NCBI GenBank assembly: GCA_030041435.1
Contig: JASHNW010000040.1
Span: forward strand, 62,001 to 126,000
Direction of reading: 5' to 3'
DNA length: 64,000 bases
DNA from: Acidobacteriaceae bacterium
Lineage (GTDB): Bacteria; Acidobacteriota; Terriglobia; Terriglobales; Acidobacteriaceae
Shown here: piece after piece, positions 33,990 to 43,486 of the stretch
How the letters are laid out: every line of letters starts with the position of its first letter
Numbering within the stretch: the first letter of the stretch is position 1
The notes under the pieces: generated by a model
Told to the model about the DNA's origin: nothing
The model's database searches: none
What the model saw: the letters and a program-made list of their open reading frames with translations, nothing else
Position numbers and translations under genes: made by a program

Positions 33990-36467
33990 TCATTCGTTCC
34001 GCAGCGCCACCATCGGCTCCAGGCTCGCCGCCCGTCGCGCCGGCAGCCACGCCGCCAGCAGCGCTACCAACAGCACGCCTGTGCCCGCCAATGTCAGGCT
34101 CACCGGGTCGTGCACCGGCAGTTTGTACACCATCGACGCCATCACCTTCGACCCGAACCATGCCAGCGGCAATCCCACCGCCAGCCCGGAGGCCACCAGC
34201 ACGAGGCTCTCGCGCAGGATCATCCACAGCACGCGTCCCCGCTCCGCGCCCAGCGCCATGCGCACGCCAATCTCCGTCACGCGCCGGTTCACGCGATACG
34301 CGAGCGTCCCATACAGCCCCACCGCCACCAGCAGCGCCGCCAGCGCGCCGAAGAAGCCGCCCAGCCGCGCAAACAGCGCCGGCATCGCGTAGGTCTCCGC
34401 GAACTCCACCGACAGCACCTGCGGATCCTGCCCCGGCGCATTCGGATCCAGATCCCGCACGATGCGCCGCGCCCCCGGCAGGAGCGCCATCGGATCGCCC
34501 GACGTCCGCACCTCCACGTCCATCGCCCCAATCGAGTCTGTCTGCTGATAGCTGTACCAGGCCATCGCCACTGGCTCCTCGTCCACTGACGAATACTTGT
34601 TGTCCTTCACCATCCCCACAATCAAAATCGGATGTTTCGGACTACCCAGCGTGTGTCCCACCGGCGAGCGTCCCTGCAGGTACCGCTGCGCCAGCGTCTC
34701 GTTCACCACCGCCACGCGCGCCGCCTTCTGCGTGTCGGCCGCCGTGATCCCGCGCCCCGCCACAATTGGTATTCCCAGCGTCTCGAAAAACTCCGGTCCC
34801 ACGTCGTTGCTGCGCAGGTCGTTCTTCCCGTCGTCCCACAAATACACATGCCCGTCGATCGCCAGTTCATTGTTGTCGCTCCACGTCGATCCCGGACGGT
34901 TCCCCGCCACCGTCGCCGACCGCACTCCCGGCAGCGCCCGCAGCCGGTCCGTCAGTTGCGTGTAGAACGCCAGCGTCTGCGCATAATTACTCGGCCCCAC
35001 CGGATGCGCGCCGAACGCCAGCACCTTGTCCGCCTGCATCCCCAGGTCGATCGTCTGGTAATTCCACAGCGTGCGGATCAGTAGCCCCGCGGCAAACAAC
35101 AGCGCCACGCAAAACGCCATCTGCGCGGCGATCAGCGCCTTCCCCGTCAGCACGCGGCTGCGGCTCTCGGTCGCCTGCGCGCCCCCGGAGCGCATGGCCT
35201 GCAGCACCGACGCGCCCGTCGCGGCCCGCAGCGGAGCCAGCCCGAACACCAGTGCCGCCACGCTCGACACTGCCAGCGTGAAGCCCAGCACCGTCGCGTC
35301 CGGTGCAAGGCTCACTTCGATGCCCGACCACACGCCCAGCCAGTGCGTCGCCTCCACGGCAAACCCCCAGCCCAGCGGCGCGCCCGCGCCCACCAGCGCC
35401 ACGCTCTCCGTCATCAGTTGCCGGAAGATCGGCACCCTTCCTGCGCCCAGCGCCATGCGCATGGCAAACTCGCGCTGCCGCGCCGCATTCCGCGCCGCCA
35501 GCAGCATGGCAATATTCACGCAGGCAATCAACAGCACCAGCGCCACCATACCCATCAGCACGCGCAGTCCGTCTTTATAGCCATGCGCCGCCGTGCCCAG
35601 CCCACGCGCCGGAACCATCGTGAGCGTCAGCGGGGGCTGCGTGCCCTGCGCATTCTCCGCGCTCACCGTCTCCACTGCCGCCCGCGCAAACAGCGGATTC
35701 ATCCGCGCGAGCGCCTGGGCCTCGGTCACTCCCGGCTTCAGCCGCACAATCAGCATCAGGTTCCACCAGTTGGGATCGCCGTAGAGAGTTCGCTGATTGC
35801 CCGGCTCCGGGATACCCCACGCATTCAGGTCGTGCCGGCTCTGCAGCGGCACCCACAGGTCTGTCGTCACCCCGTTCGGATCCACCCCCTCGAAGCGCGG
35901 CGCCGCCACGCCCACCACCGTCATGGGCACGCCGTTCACGTAGATCGCCTGGCCGATCACCTTCGGGTCGCGCTCGAACCGCCGCGTCCAGTAGCCGTAG
36001 CTCAGAACTGCCGCCGGCGTGTGCTTGTCTTCATCCGCCGGCCCAAATCCCTGCCCCGCGGCCATCCCCACGCCCAGTGCGGAAAAGAAATTCCCGCTCA
36101 CCTCATCGGCCTGCACCTCTTCCGGCGTGTCGCCCACCCGCACTCCCGTCTTCGCAAACGAGAGCGGCACGTACGCAATCACATCGGAAAACGCGCTCCT
36201 GGCCGCGCGCAGCCGGTTATATACGTTGATCCCGAACGTCAGCGCCGGATCGCCCGTGTCGCCCACCCCATTCGGCATGTTTTGGTGTGTCAGATAGTAG
36301 AGTTGCTGCGGCTGCTGCACCGGCAGCGTGCGCAGCAGCACGGCATTCATCGTGCTGAAGATCGCGGTGTTGGCGCCGATCCCCAGGGCCAGCGTCACAA
36401 TCGCCGTCACTGCAAAGCCCGGCGACTTCCGCAATTGCCGCAATGCGTACTTCAGATCACCGAACAT
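33990..36467 (-). CDS. ADOP-type orphan ABC permease (copy 3)
   Basis: An 825-residue duplicated MacB/FtsX permease. A GTG 9 bp further upstream is in frame, but the ATG at 36467 aligns with the starts of the neighbours ([18 protein letters not shown]). The upstream DNA also matches that of copy 4 (TGTAAC, a GA-rich stretch, GACA, then ATG). The first FtsX block is LLIACVNIAMLLAARNAARQ, and the second is AALLVAVGLYGTLAYRVNRR followed by [12 protein letters not shown]. Both periplasmic cores are intact. No frameshift is visible. The transported substrate and ATPase partner are unknown. Confidence 0.9.
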   Translation of the reverse strand: MFGDLKYALRQLRKSPGFAVTAIVTLALGIGANTAIFSTMNAVLLRTLPVQQPQQLYYLTHQNMPNGVGDTGDPALTFGINVYNRLRAARSAFSDVIAYVPLSFAKTGVRVGDTPEEVQADEVSGNFFSALGVGMAAGQGFGPADEDKHTPAAVLSYGYWTRRFERDPKVIGQAIYVNGVPMTVVGVAAPRFEGVDPNGVTTDLWVPLQSRHDLNAWGIPEPGNQRTLYGDPNWWNLMLIVRLKPGVTEAQALARMNPLFARAAVETVSAENAQGTQPPLTLTMVPARGLGTAAHGYKDGLRVLMGMVALVLLIACVNIAMLLAARNAARQREFAMRMALGAGRVPIFRQLMTESVALVGAGAPLGWGFAVEATHWLGVWSGIEVSLAPDATVLGFTLAVSSVAALVFGLAPLRAATGASVLQAMRSGGAQATESRSRVLTGKALIAAQMAFCVALLFAAGLLIRTLWNYQTIDLGMQADKVLAFGAHPVGPSNYAQTLAFYTQLTDRLRALPGVRSATVAGNRPGSTWSDNNELAIDGHVYLWDDGKNDLRSNDVGPEFFETLGIPIVAGRGITAADTQKAARVAVVNETLAQRYLQGRSPVGHTLGSPKHPILIVGMVKDNKYSSVDEEPVAMAWYSYQQTDSIGAMDVEVRTSGDPMALLPGARRIVRDLDPNAPGQDPQVLSVEFAETYAMPALFARLGGFFGALAALLVAVGLYGTLAYRVNRRVTEIGVRMALGAERGRVLWMILRESLVLVASGLAVGLPLAWFGSKVMASMVYKLPVHDPVSLTLAGTGVLLVALLAAWLPARRAASLEPMVALRNE

Positions 36468-36515
36468 ATCTGTCACACTCTCTGTTACAAACCTCGTTGT
36501 ACTGCCGGCTGCCTG

Positions 36516-38963
36516 TCACTCGCTCCTGAGCGCCTGCATGGGCTCCACGCCGGCGGCGCGGCCGGCGGGGACCAGGCAGGCGGCGACGCCGACCGCTGCC
36601 AGCAGAATTACCGCAACCGCGGCGATGCCCGGGTTATAGGGGCTCACCTCGAAGAGCAGGCTGCTTACGAGCCGCGCCAGTCCGAATGCAACGGCCATGC
36701 CCGCAACTGCGCCGACGAGGACCGGGAGCAGGCCGTCGCGCAGGACGAGCCGATAGATATTTCCGCGCTGCGCGCCCAGCGCCAGACGCAGGCCGATCTC
36801 GCGCTGCCGCTGCACGACGGAATAGGTGACCACACCATAGACGCCCAGCCCCGCCAGCAGCAGGGCGCTGGCCGCGAAGAGCAGAAGCAGATCCATTTCG
36901 AAGCGGCGGCTGGCCACCGAATCGGCCACCAGCCCACCCAGGGCGCGCACTTCGGGCACGGGCACGCCGGCGTCGACGCTCCAGATGGTCCTGCGGATTG
37001 CGTCCGCCATCATGGCGGGGTCCTGCCGCGTGCGCACTGCTAACCCCGCGTCTTCATCGCAGCGGAACCAGTAGGGCACATAGACGATCATGGGATCGGC
37101 CTTCGCCAGCGTCACCGTGCGCGCATTCGCCACCACCCCCACCACGGTGAAGGGAGGCTCACCGGTCGCACCTGCGCGCTGGAAATGCTCGCCGAGAGGA
37201 TTCCGGCCATGCCACAGCGTCTGCGCGGTTAATTCCGTGATGACGGCATCGTTTGCTCCCCAGTCGCTCGAGCTGAAGAGCCGCCCCTCGACCAGGCGCA
37301 GGTGAATCGCCTCGAAATACCCAGGGCTCACCCAGCGAAACTGCTCCAGGGGCAGGGCCGTCCACGGACGCGTATCGCCGGGCAACTGCGCCATGTCGCC
37401 CCAGGCATCGCCGGAGAGGGGCAGGGCGTTCGTCACCGCCGCATGCTCCACGCCGGGCAGCGCGTTCAGCCTGGCCAGCACCTCTTTGTAGAAGGCGGCC
37501 CGCTGCTGCTTGTTCGTGTAGGTCCCCTGGGGCAGCTCAATGCGCGCCGTCATGGTGCGCTCGGCATCGAACCCGCGATCGACGCGCATCAGCCTGATCA
37601 TGCTGGCCGTGAGCAGGCCGGTCATGAGCAGCAGCGCCACGCTCACGGCCACTTCGACAGCCACCAGCACGCGGCGCATCCGGCGGGCGCCGCGCGGTTC
37701 GCTGGCGAGGCGCGATTCGCTGTGCAGCACTTCCTGGGGAGGGGTGCGGGAGCCCATCCATGCCGGCGCGGCGCCGGCAAGCAGGATGGCCAGCAACGCC
37801 AGCAGCAGCGCGCATCCCGCGCCGGCCCAGTCCAGATGCAGCGGGCCGCGAAAATCGAGGGCGGGCGGCAAATAGCGCTGCATGGCCGGCACCAGCGAGG
37901 TTGCCAGCAGAATGCCCAGCCCGCCGCCGACGCAGGCCAGCACCACGGTTTCGCGCAGACCCAGGCGCAGCAGCTCCGCGCGGCTCGCGCCCAGCGCCGC
38001 CGCCACCGCCATCTGCCGCCGCTGCCCGGCTGCCCGCGCCAACAGCAGGTTGGCGATGTTCACGCATCCCACCAGCAGCAGGCCGGCCACGGCGGCCAGC
38101 AAAATCGTGAGCGGCTCCTGGTTGCTTCCCACCAGCTCCTGCTGCCACGGGGTGAGCACCGCGGACAAAGTCGACTTCTCGTCCGGAGGCAGGCTGGCCG
38201 CAATGGCATGCTGCTCGGCGTCCAGCTCCGCATTCGCCGCCGCAATCGTCACGCCCGGCTTGAGACGCGCGAGCCCGAAGTAATTCAGGTCTCCCATCGT
38301 CTCTTCCAGCAGGTCTTTCGAGAACGCTATGGGAACCACCAGCCCCAGCGGCGCTTCCCTGCTCGTAAAGGTGTCGGCCATGGTCTCCACCGGGGGCATG
38401 TGGAACGACTCCGGCATTACGCCCACCACGGTGTAGGGATAGCCATTCAGCGTGACGGTCTTGCCCACAATGGCGGGGTCCCTGCCGAACTGCTCGCGCC
38501 ACAGGTCGTAGAGCAACACGGCTACATGCTCGTGCCCGGGCTGCGCTTCTGCCGGCGTGAAGGCGCGGCCGAGCTGCGGCTGCACATCGAGAACAGAGAA
38601 AATTCCCGGCGTGGCGGCGAGCACATCCACCTGCAGGGGACGCCCCTGCGCGCCGAGCGGCAGCGCGTATTCCTCCATCACCGCCATGGCGGCGAAGCTG
38701 CGGCTGTGCTGCTGCCAGAAGGTAAAGTGATTGGCGCTCACGGGCAGGGTGGGATACATGTTGGCCCACTCCGCCACCTTTTCATAAACCGTCACCAGGC
38801 GGCCGGGCTGCGCGAAGGGCAGGGGGCGCAGCATCGCGTCGTACACCAGGGTGAAGATCGCGGTGGTGGCGCCGATGCCCAGGGCGAGGGTCAGGACGGC
38901 GGTGAGCGCAAAACCCGGCGACTTCCGCAACTGCCGGACGGCGTACTTCAGATCGGCCAGCAT
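36516..38963 (-). CDS. ADOP-type orphan ABC permease (copy 4)
   Basis: An 815-residue paralogue beginning [18 protein letters not shown]. Helix 1 carries a [13 protein letters not shown] motif, the first FtsX block is [20 protein letters not shown], and the second is [20 protein letters not shown] followed by [12 protein letters not shown]. It is more diverged than copies 2 and 3 in both periplasmic cores. An ACGGAGGC stretch 12-19 nt upstream of the ATG could act as ribosome-binding site. It lies 56 bp downstream of copy 5 and 39-48 bp upstream of copy 3, so co-transcription is likely. Confidence 0.9.
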   Translation of the reverse strand: MLADLKYAVRQLRKSPGFALTAVLTLALGIGATTAIFTLVYDAMLRPLPFAQPGRLVTVYEKVAEWANMYPTLPVSANHFTFWQQHSRSFAAMAVMEEYALPLGAQGRPLQVDVLAATPGIFSVLDVQPQLGRAFTPAEAQPGHEHVAVLLYDLWREQFGRDPAIVGKTVTLNGYPYTVVGVMPESFHMPPVETMADTFTSREAPLGLVVPIAFSKDLLEETMGDLNYFGLARLKPGVTIAAANAELDAEQHAIAASLPPDEKSTLSAVLTPWQQELVGSNQEPLTILLAAVAGLLLVGCVNIANLLLARAAGQRRQMAVAAALGASRAELLRLGLRETVVLACVGGGLGILLATSLVPAMQRYLPPALDFRGPLHLDWAGAGCALLLALLAILLAGAAPAWMGSRTPPQEVLHSESRLASEPRGARRMRRVLVAVEVAVSVALLLMTGLLTASMIRLMRVDRGFDAERTMTARIELPQGTYTNKQQRAAFYKEVLARLNALPGVEHAAVTNALPLSGDAWGDMAQLPGDTRPWTALPLEQFRWVSPGYFEAIHLRLVEGRLFSSSDWGANDAVITELTAQTLWHGRNPLGEHFQRAGATGEPPFTVVGVVANARTVTLAKADPMIVYVPYWFRCDEDAGLAVRTRQDPAMMADAIRRTIWSVDAGVPVPEVRALGGLVADSVASRRFEMDLLLLFAASALLLAGLGVYGVVTYSVVQRQREIGLRLALGAQRGNIYRLVLRDGLLPVLVGAVAGMAVAFGLARLVSSLLFEVSPYNPGIAAVAVILLAAVGVAACLVPAGRAAGVEPMQALRSE

Positions 38964-39019
38964 AGTATGTCGCAGCCTCCGTTACATCATCTCCGGCTCT
39001 GCTCCCCGAGCGACTGCCG

Positions 39020-41452
39020 CTACTCGGATCGCAGCGCCTTGACCGGATCGACGCTGGCGGCGCGCAGCGCGGGAATGAGCCCGGCGAGCATGCCCACGGC
39101 CAGCAGTGCGAGCCCGGCCACGCACAGCGACGAGAATATCCCCGGGCCGAAATCGGTAAACATGCGCTGCAACAGCGCCCAGGCCGCTGCCGACAGGGCA
39201 GCCCCGATGCCGAGGCCGACGACGACCAGCAACAGCGCGTGCCCAAAAATGAGGCGCACAACGTCGCTTCGCTGGGCGCCGAGCGCCATGCGCACGCCCA
39301 CTTCGTTGGTGCGCTGTGCAGTTACATAACTGATGAGGCCGTAAATGCCGACCACGGCCAGCAGCAGAGCCAGACCGCCAAAAACCGCCAGCATGCGAAC
39401 GATCAGCCGGCGGCCGGCCAGCGAATCGGAGACCAGGGTTTCGAGGGGAATCATGGTGGAGATCGCCTGCGAAGAATCCACCGCAGCCAGGGCGCGCTGC
39501 AGCACCGGCGCCATGCGGCTCGGATCGCCATCCACGCGGACGAGAAAATCCGCCTCCGGCGCGTCGCCCTGCGCGAACGGGTAGTAGCGCATGCCATCGC
39601 TGGTGTCTTCTTCGAGCGAACTCAGGCGCACGGTGGCGACAACTCCGACAATGACCGCGGGGTTTTTGGTGTCGCCGCACTCGAAGGAAATGTGCTGTCC
39701 GATGGGGTTCTGGCCAGGCCAGTATTTCTTCGCCAGCCGCTGGTCGATGACGACGACGGGCTGGCTGCCGGCAATGTCGCCGGCGTCGATCCAGCGCCCC
39801 GCCAGCAGGGGAATCTGCATCGTCTTCAGGTAGCCGGGTGTAGCCAGGCTCAGCTGGCTGTGCGGGCCGGGGTCGCCGGCGGCCAGCACCTGGCCGACGA
39901 TCCCGAACGAGCAGGAACCGCCGCCGTTGGGATCGAAGGGAAGCGGATTGACCGCCGCAGCCGCCAGTACACTCGGCTGCGCCGCCAGATTGCCGACCAC
40001 GTTCCCCACCAGGCTGGCCTGGCGCGGCTGATTTTTGGCAAGGTCCTCCCCGGCATAGGGCACCATGGCGGCCATGACACCGTGCGGATTGAAGCCGGGA
40101 TCGACCTTCTGCAGTTTCTGCAGGCTGGCCAGGAAAAGCCCGGTGCCGGCAAGGAGAAAGAAGGCAGCGGCCACCTCCGCGATAACAAAGGAGCTGCGCA
40201 TCCGCTGCTTCTCCACCGTGGCCGTGCCGCTGCGGCCGCCCTCATGCAAAGCCAGGCGTCCGCGCGACCGCAGCAGGGTGAACGACGGTCCCACGCCCGC
40301 GATGAGCGCCGCCAGGATCGCCACCGCAGCGGTAAAGCCGAGCACTGCCGGGTCTGTGCGGACCATGAAGCCCGTGGCCAGATCGTGGGGCACCAGGTGC
40401 AGCAGCAGCCTTCCAATCGCCGGGCCGGCCAGCACTCCGGCAACAGCGGCGGCGCCGGCCAGCAGCAGGGTCTCGACCAGCAACTGGCGGACAATGCGCC
40501 GCGCACTCGCCCCCAGAGCGGTGCGAATCGCCAGTTCCCGGCTGCGCGCCGAGGTGCGCGCCAGCAGCAGCCCGGCCACGTTGGCCGCCGCAATCAGCAG
40601 CACCAGCACCACCACGCCGCACAGAACATAGAGCGGAGTGCGCAGCGGTCCCGCGGCGAATTCCGTCAGCTGCGTTGCGTAGATCCCCCATCCTGCGCTC
40701 TTTGCAAAGTACGTGCGCCCGGCACGGCGCAGATTCTGCCACATGGCCGTGCTGAGAGGGGCATTGAACTGTTGCAGGGAGACGCCCCGCCGCAGCCGCA
40801 CCACAACATGCCAGGTCTCGTTGAAATCCTGGCTGGGTTGGAACGCGGCAGGCGCCAGGGCAATAGGAACCCACGCGTCGACCTCTCGCGGCCAGGCAAA
40901 ATCGCTGCGCATGACGCCGAGCACGCGGTACGGCTTCTGGTCCAGCAGCAGCGTTTGTCCCACCACATCCTGCCTGCCGCCGAAGACCCGCTGCCACATG
41001 CCGTAGCTGAGGACGGCGACCGGCGCTGCGTTGGGCTGGTCTTCCTGCGCGGTAAAGGTGCGCCCCAGGATGGGACGCGCGCCGAACACCTCGAACCAGC
41101 GCGCGGAAACCTGCGCTGCCGGGATATGTTCCGCCTGGCCGTCGCGCTCAATGTTGAAGCTGGTGGTTAGTCCGATGGCCGCGGCCTCCACCTGACCGCT
41201 CATCGAGCCCGCCGTGGCATAGGTGGGCACAGAAACCACGGGAACATCGAGGGTGTATTGCGTGTACCGCGTATGCAGGACGGCGACCTGCTCGGGATGC
41301 TCCACGCCCGCCGGGTGCCGCAGCACCGCGTTCACCACGCTGAAGATCGCCGTGTTGGCGCCGATTCCCAGGGCCAGGGTGAGAACGGCGGTGAGCGCAA
41401 ATCCCGGGGACTTCCGCAACTGCCGCAGGGCGTACTTCAGGTCGGCGAGCAT
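39020..41452 (-). CDS. ADOP-type orphan ABC permease (copy 5, first gene of the row)
   Basis: An 810-residue duplicated MacB/FtsX permease. The frame extends to 41554, but the ATG at 41452 gives the family N-terminus [18 protein letters not shown] and has GAAAGGAT upstream. The first FtsX block is [20 protein letters not shown], and the second is [20 protein letters not shown] followed by [12 protein letters not shown]. It is the promoter-proximal member of the five-gene row. A perfect palindrome at 41492-41507, 40-55 bp before the start, may be an operator. ADOP genes are often found near PadR regulators, but none is in this window. Confidence 0.9.
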   Translation of the reverse strand: MLADLKYALRQLRKSPGFALTAVLTLALGIGANTAIFSVVNAVLRHPAGVEHPEQVAVLHTRYTQYTLDVPVVSVPTYATAGSMSGQVEAAAIGLTTSFNIERDGQAEHIPAAQVSARWFEVFGARPILGRTFTAQEDQPNAAPVAVLSYGMWQRVFGGRQDVVGQTLLLDQKPYRVLGVMRSDFAWPREVDAWVPIALAPAAFQPSQDFNETWHVVVRLRRGVSLQQFNAPLSTAMWQNLRRAGRTYFAKSAGWGIYATQLTEFAAGPLRTPLYVLCGVVVLVLLIAAANVAGLLLARTSARSRELAIRTALGASARRIVRQLLVETLLLAGAAAVAGVLAGPAIGRLLLHLVPHDLATGFMVRTDPAVLGFTAAVAILAALIAGVGPSFTLLRSRGRLALHEGGRSGTATVEKQRMRSSFVIAEVAAAFFLLAGTGLFLASLQKLQKVDPGFNPHGVMAAMVPYAGEDLAKNQPRQASLVGNVVGNLAAQPSVLAAAAVNPLPFDPNGGGSCSFGIVGQVLAAGDPGPHSQLSLATPGYLKTMQIPLLAGRWIDAGDIAGSQPVVVIDQRLAKKYWPGQNPIGQHISFECGDTKNPAVIVGVVATVRLSSLEEDTSDGMRYYPFAQGDAPEADFLVRVDGDPSRMAPVLQRALAAVDSSQAISTMIPLETLVSDSLAGRRLIVRMLAVFGGLALLLAVVGIYGLISYVTAQRTNEVGVRMALGAQRSDVVRLIFGHALLLVVVGLGIGAALSAAAWALLQRMFTDFGPGIFSSLCVAGLALLAVGMLAGLIPALRAASVDPVKALRSE

Positions 41453-41491
41453 GATGATCCTTTCGCTGTTCTTTCGATTACCCGGGTTGAC

Positions 41492-41507
41492 TGTTCCACA
41501 CGGAACA
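41492..41507. promoter_or_regulatory. Palindrome TGTTCC-ACAC-GGAACA upstream of the ADOP row
   Basis: A perfect 6-bp inverted repeat with a 4-nt centre, 40-55 bp before the start of ADOP copy 5. Its GTTCC/GGAAC half-sites recur, in inverted order, upstream of the ADOP gene at 46192. This suggests an operator for a dimeric regulator; nothing identifies which. Confidence 0.4.
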
Positions 41508-41670
41508 CGTTGGCGAAGAGAACCCAATGCTGTGAAGAGCATGCGGCGGGCCACGGCGCGGCGAGGCTACTTCGTTGAAAAAGGTAGCTTTGCTGTGAGG
41601 AGTGAGGGAATCTTCTGTTCGGGACTGGTCGCTTCCGTCCGGAAGCGGACAGCGCAGCGCTGCCGGCAGC

Positions 41671-42387
41671 CTATTTCCTGCCCCGCTTCATGTCGTCCAT
41701 GAGGATGATGGCTTCGGCGATCTCTTTGAGCGGCCGGCGCTTCTGGCGGCTCTGCTTCTGCAGCATGAGATAGGCGGCCTCTTCGTCGATGGCCAGTTCG
41801 CGCTGCAGAATGCCCTTGGCCCGCTCCATCACCTTGCGGGTTTCCAGCTGGTCGGCCAGCTGCGACTTTTCGTACTCCATGCGCGCCAGCTCGACCTCGG
41901 CGCCCACCAGATAGCCGATCATGGTGATCAGCCTGATTTCGCGCTTGGAGTGGTGGTGCTGCTCGCGATGCTGCATGTTGATGGCGCCGACCAGCTTGCC
42001 GCGGCACAGGATAGGCACGGCGAGAAAGGCCTCGAAGCGGTCTTCGGGCAGGCCGGGGATGCGCGCAAATCTTGGATCGGCCCACGCCTTCGCAGCCAGC
42101 GCCACGGTCTGCCGGTGCTCGGCGACCCAACCCGTGACGCCCTGGCCCAGATCGATCACCATGCGGTCCACCACGTCCTCGTGCGGGTTCTTGGAGGCGC
42201 GCAGCACCAGTTTGTCTTTCTCGAGCACGTAAATGAAGCAGGAGTCGCAGCGAATCGCGGCGGTGACCATCTCGATGACGCGCTGCAGCACTTCGTGGAA
42301 CGGATCGGCCGCGGCCATACGGCTCCCGATCTCATGCAGGAGATCGATGTCCGTCGTCTCTTCGTGCGGACTTACAAGCTCATCCAA
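41671..42387 (-). CDS. GAF-ANTAR regulator (putative RNA-binding antiterminator)
   Basis: A 238-residue cytoplasmic regulator. A GAF domain (about 15-165; ADPFHEVLQRVIEMVTAAIR, then VTGWVAEHRQTVALAA) is followed by a C-terminal ANTAR domain (about 178-232; QLETRKVMERAKGILQRELA, then MLQKQSRQKRRPLKEIAEAI). ANTAR domains bind paired hairpins in nascent RNA and prevent termination. The GAF part should sense a small ligand or redox state. The open frame reaches 42618, but the upstream part has no family match. I chose the TTG at 42387 because AGGGAG lies 8 nt before it. This start is uncertain. No cognate kinase or RNA target is obvious nearby. Confidence 0.8.
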   Translation of the reverse strand: MDELVSPHEETTDIDLLHEIGSRMAAADPFHEVLQRVIEMVTAAIRCDSCFIYVLEKDKLVLRASKNPHEDVVDRMVIDLGQGVTGWVAEHRQTVALAAKAWADPRFARIPGLPEDRFEAFLAVPILCRGKLVGAINMQHREQHHHSKREIRLITMIGYLVGAEVELARMEYEKSQLADQLETRKVMERAKGILQRELAIDEEAAYLMLQKQSRQKRRPLKEIAEAIILMDDMKRGRK

Positions 42388-42477
42388 CGTCTTCGCTCCC
42401 TGGAAGGCCCGGCGCGGAATTTCTGCACAGCTGTTTGTTTTTGCTCGCGCGTGTTTCAACAGGGTATAGCAAAACGG

Positions 42478-42602
42478 CCCTGAAGGTGATGGCCGAAGAC
42501 CCCGAACACCGTTTGCGACGGGCGGGCGTCGCAGGTGACATCCATCGCGCAGGAAAAGGCGTGCTGCCCGGCAAGCAGCGAGCCCCGGCGGGCTTATTTT
42601 TG
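42478..42602 (+). ncRNA. Possible small RNA ending in an intrinsic terminator
   Basis: No plus-strand gene is near, yet a good plus-strand terminator is present: AGCCC-CGGC-GGGCT (42581-42594) followed by TATTTTT. Upstream are a perfect hairpin GCGACG/CGTCGC with a six-base loop (42515-42532) and GCTGC/GCAGC (42563-42579). A possible promoter is TTGCTC (42442-42447), 18 nt, TATAGC (42466-42471). The structures are seen; transcription is inferred. Confidence 0.25.
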
Positions 42603-42629
42603 CTCCGATTTCCCGCAATCCTTGTGGCT

Positions 42630-43013
42630 CTATGGCGGAGGATTGCCATTCTTGATGCTTATGTTCGCTGCCGCCGTGCTCAACGCAGCAGAGGCCGTAC
42701 AGGCCACAGCGCCACAGTACTGCGCCGAGACGGAATAGGTGTGCGCCGTCCCCGAGGGAAAGTCTGCGTACGCGTACGTGTAGCTGTAAGAGCTGGCTCG
42801 CGAGTCAACGCTGTTGGAGAGCACGTGCGGCGCCCGCGCAACCGTCGTGTCCGTGACCGTCTGGCCCAGGAGGCACCACGTGTGCACGTTCCTGGAGCAC
42901 GTCGGGAACGCCCCATCGTTGTTCGTCCACTTCAGCGTGACGACGACCTTGTGCTGCGCCGAGAGTGGCATCGCCACCAGGAATAGAGCCGGAATCAGGG
43001 TCTTCAGGAGCAT
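42630..43013 (-). CDS. Small secreted protein, unknown function
   Basis: A 127-residue exported protein. The signal peptide is clear (LLKTLIPALFLVAMPLSAQH, cleavage about residue 20). The mature part is Ser/Thr/Tyr-rich with four cysteines (TCSRNVHTWCLL, then YCGAVACTA) that could form two disulfides. It looks like a beta-sandwich of the fibronectin type (VVVTLKWTNND, SYSYTYAYADFPSGTAHTYS). An ATG two codons upstream (43019) is possible, but AGAGGG is too close to it; 43013 has better spacing. A -10-like TATAGT (43070-43065) lies inside an inverted repeat upstream. The function is unknown. Confidence 0.65.
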   Translation of the reverse strand: MLLKTLIPALFLVAMPLSAQHKVVVTLKWTNNDGAFPTCSRNVHTWCLLGQTVTDTTVARAPHVLSNSVDSRASSYSYTYAYADFPSGTAHTYSVSAQYCGAVACTASAALSTAAANISIKNGNPPP

Positions 43014-43052
43014 TTCCATCCCTCTGCGGACGGCAAGCGCAGTGTTTCTCGA

Positions 43053-43162
43053 GAACTGGTCTCAACTATACCGCTGCGGAGTCGGTGAAGAGCCTGAGAC
43101 CCGCTTTGGAGGCGGGTCTCACTGGTGGGATCCCCCGCATGATGAATTGATGAGACCAGTTC
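43053..43162. repeat. Nested inverted repeat (110 bp)
   Basis: The outer arms GAACTGGTCTCA (43053-43064) and TGAGACCAGTTC (43151-43162) are perfect 12-bp complements. Between them a second perfect hairpin forms from TGAGACCCGC (43095-43104) and GCGGGTCTCA (43112-43121). The four arms share the word GAGACC. The left outer arm overlaps a -10-like box for the secreted protein gene. It could be a regulatory structure or a small mobile palindrome. Confidence 0.6.
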
Positions 43163-43307
43163 GAGCTTCCTGTAACTGGATGCGCTCGGCAATGGAGACA
43201 CCGCGCCCAACAATGATGGGATGCCGCATCGCATCTCCGCACGGTCCTTTTCCTGCAGTGCTGCGGCTTGCGTTGGCGGGGGACCAGGACCAGAGCGGCG
43301 AGCTTAG

Positions 43308-43418
43308 AGCAGTTTCGGAATACAGGTGAACTTTTTGAGGCTGGTACAGGGTGGCCTTTTCCTGATTAAAAAGCCACTTGAGCGTGTGCCTTCGGTCTGC
43401 ACCAATTCCGAAACTGCT
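43308..43418. repeat. Palindromic interspersed repeat, copy 2 (111 bp)
   Basis: Same length as the copy at 13300-13410, with the 14-bp terminal inverted repeats unchanged. Ten substitutions are scattered over the interior. The central hairpin keeps one mismatch, but at a different pair (GTGGCCTTTT with AAAAAGCCAC), so the structure is preserved while the sequence drifts. It lies 68 bp past the motB stop, upstream of the small secreted protein gene. Confidence 0.85.
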
Positions 43419-43486
43419 ATAGCCCGTTTCACCGCTGGTGTGACCCGACGAGATAGCCCGGACGCAGCCGATCCAGCGCGGCCCGT

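Larger units (their letters stand above)
43014..43486. other. Intergenic stretch with two palindromic structures
   Basis: No coding region is recognised. The stretch holds a nested inverted repeat (43053-43162) and the second copy of the 111-bp palindromic repeat (43308-43418). Between them, 43163-43307 shows nothing I can identify. The last 68 bp before the motB stop are unremarkable. Confidence 0.6.

Noticed and set aside
42515-42579. Dual hairpins as an ANTAR target
   Set aside because: Only one hairpin has a six-base loop, and that loop (GGCGGG) lacks the conserved adenine at position 1. The strand is also opposite to the neighbouring genes.
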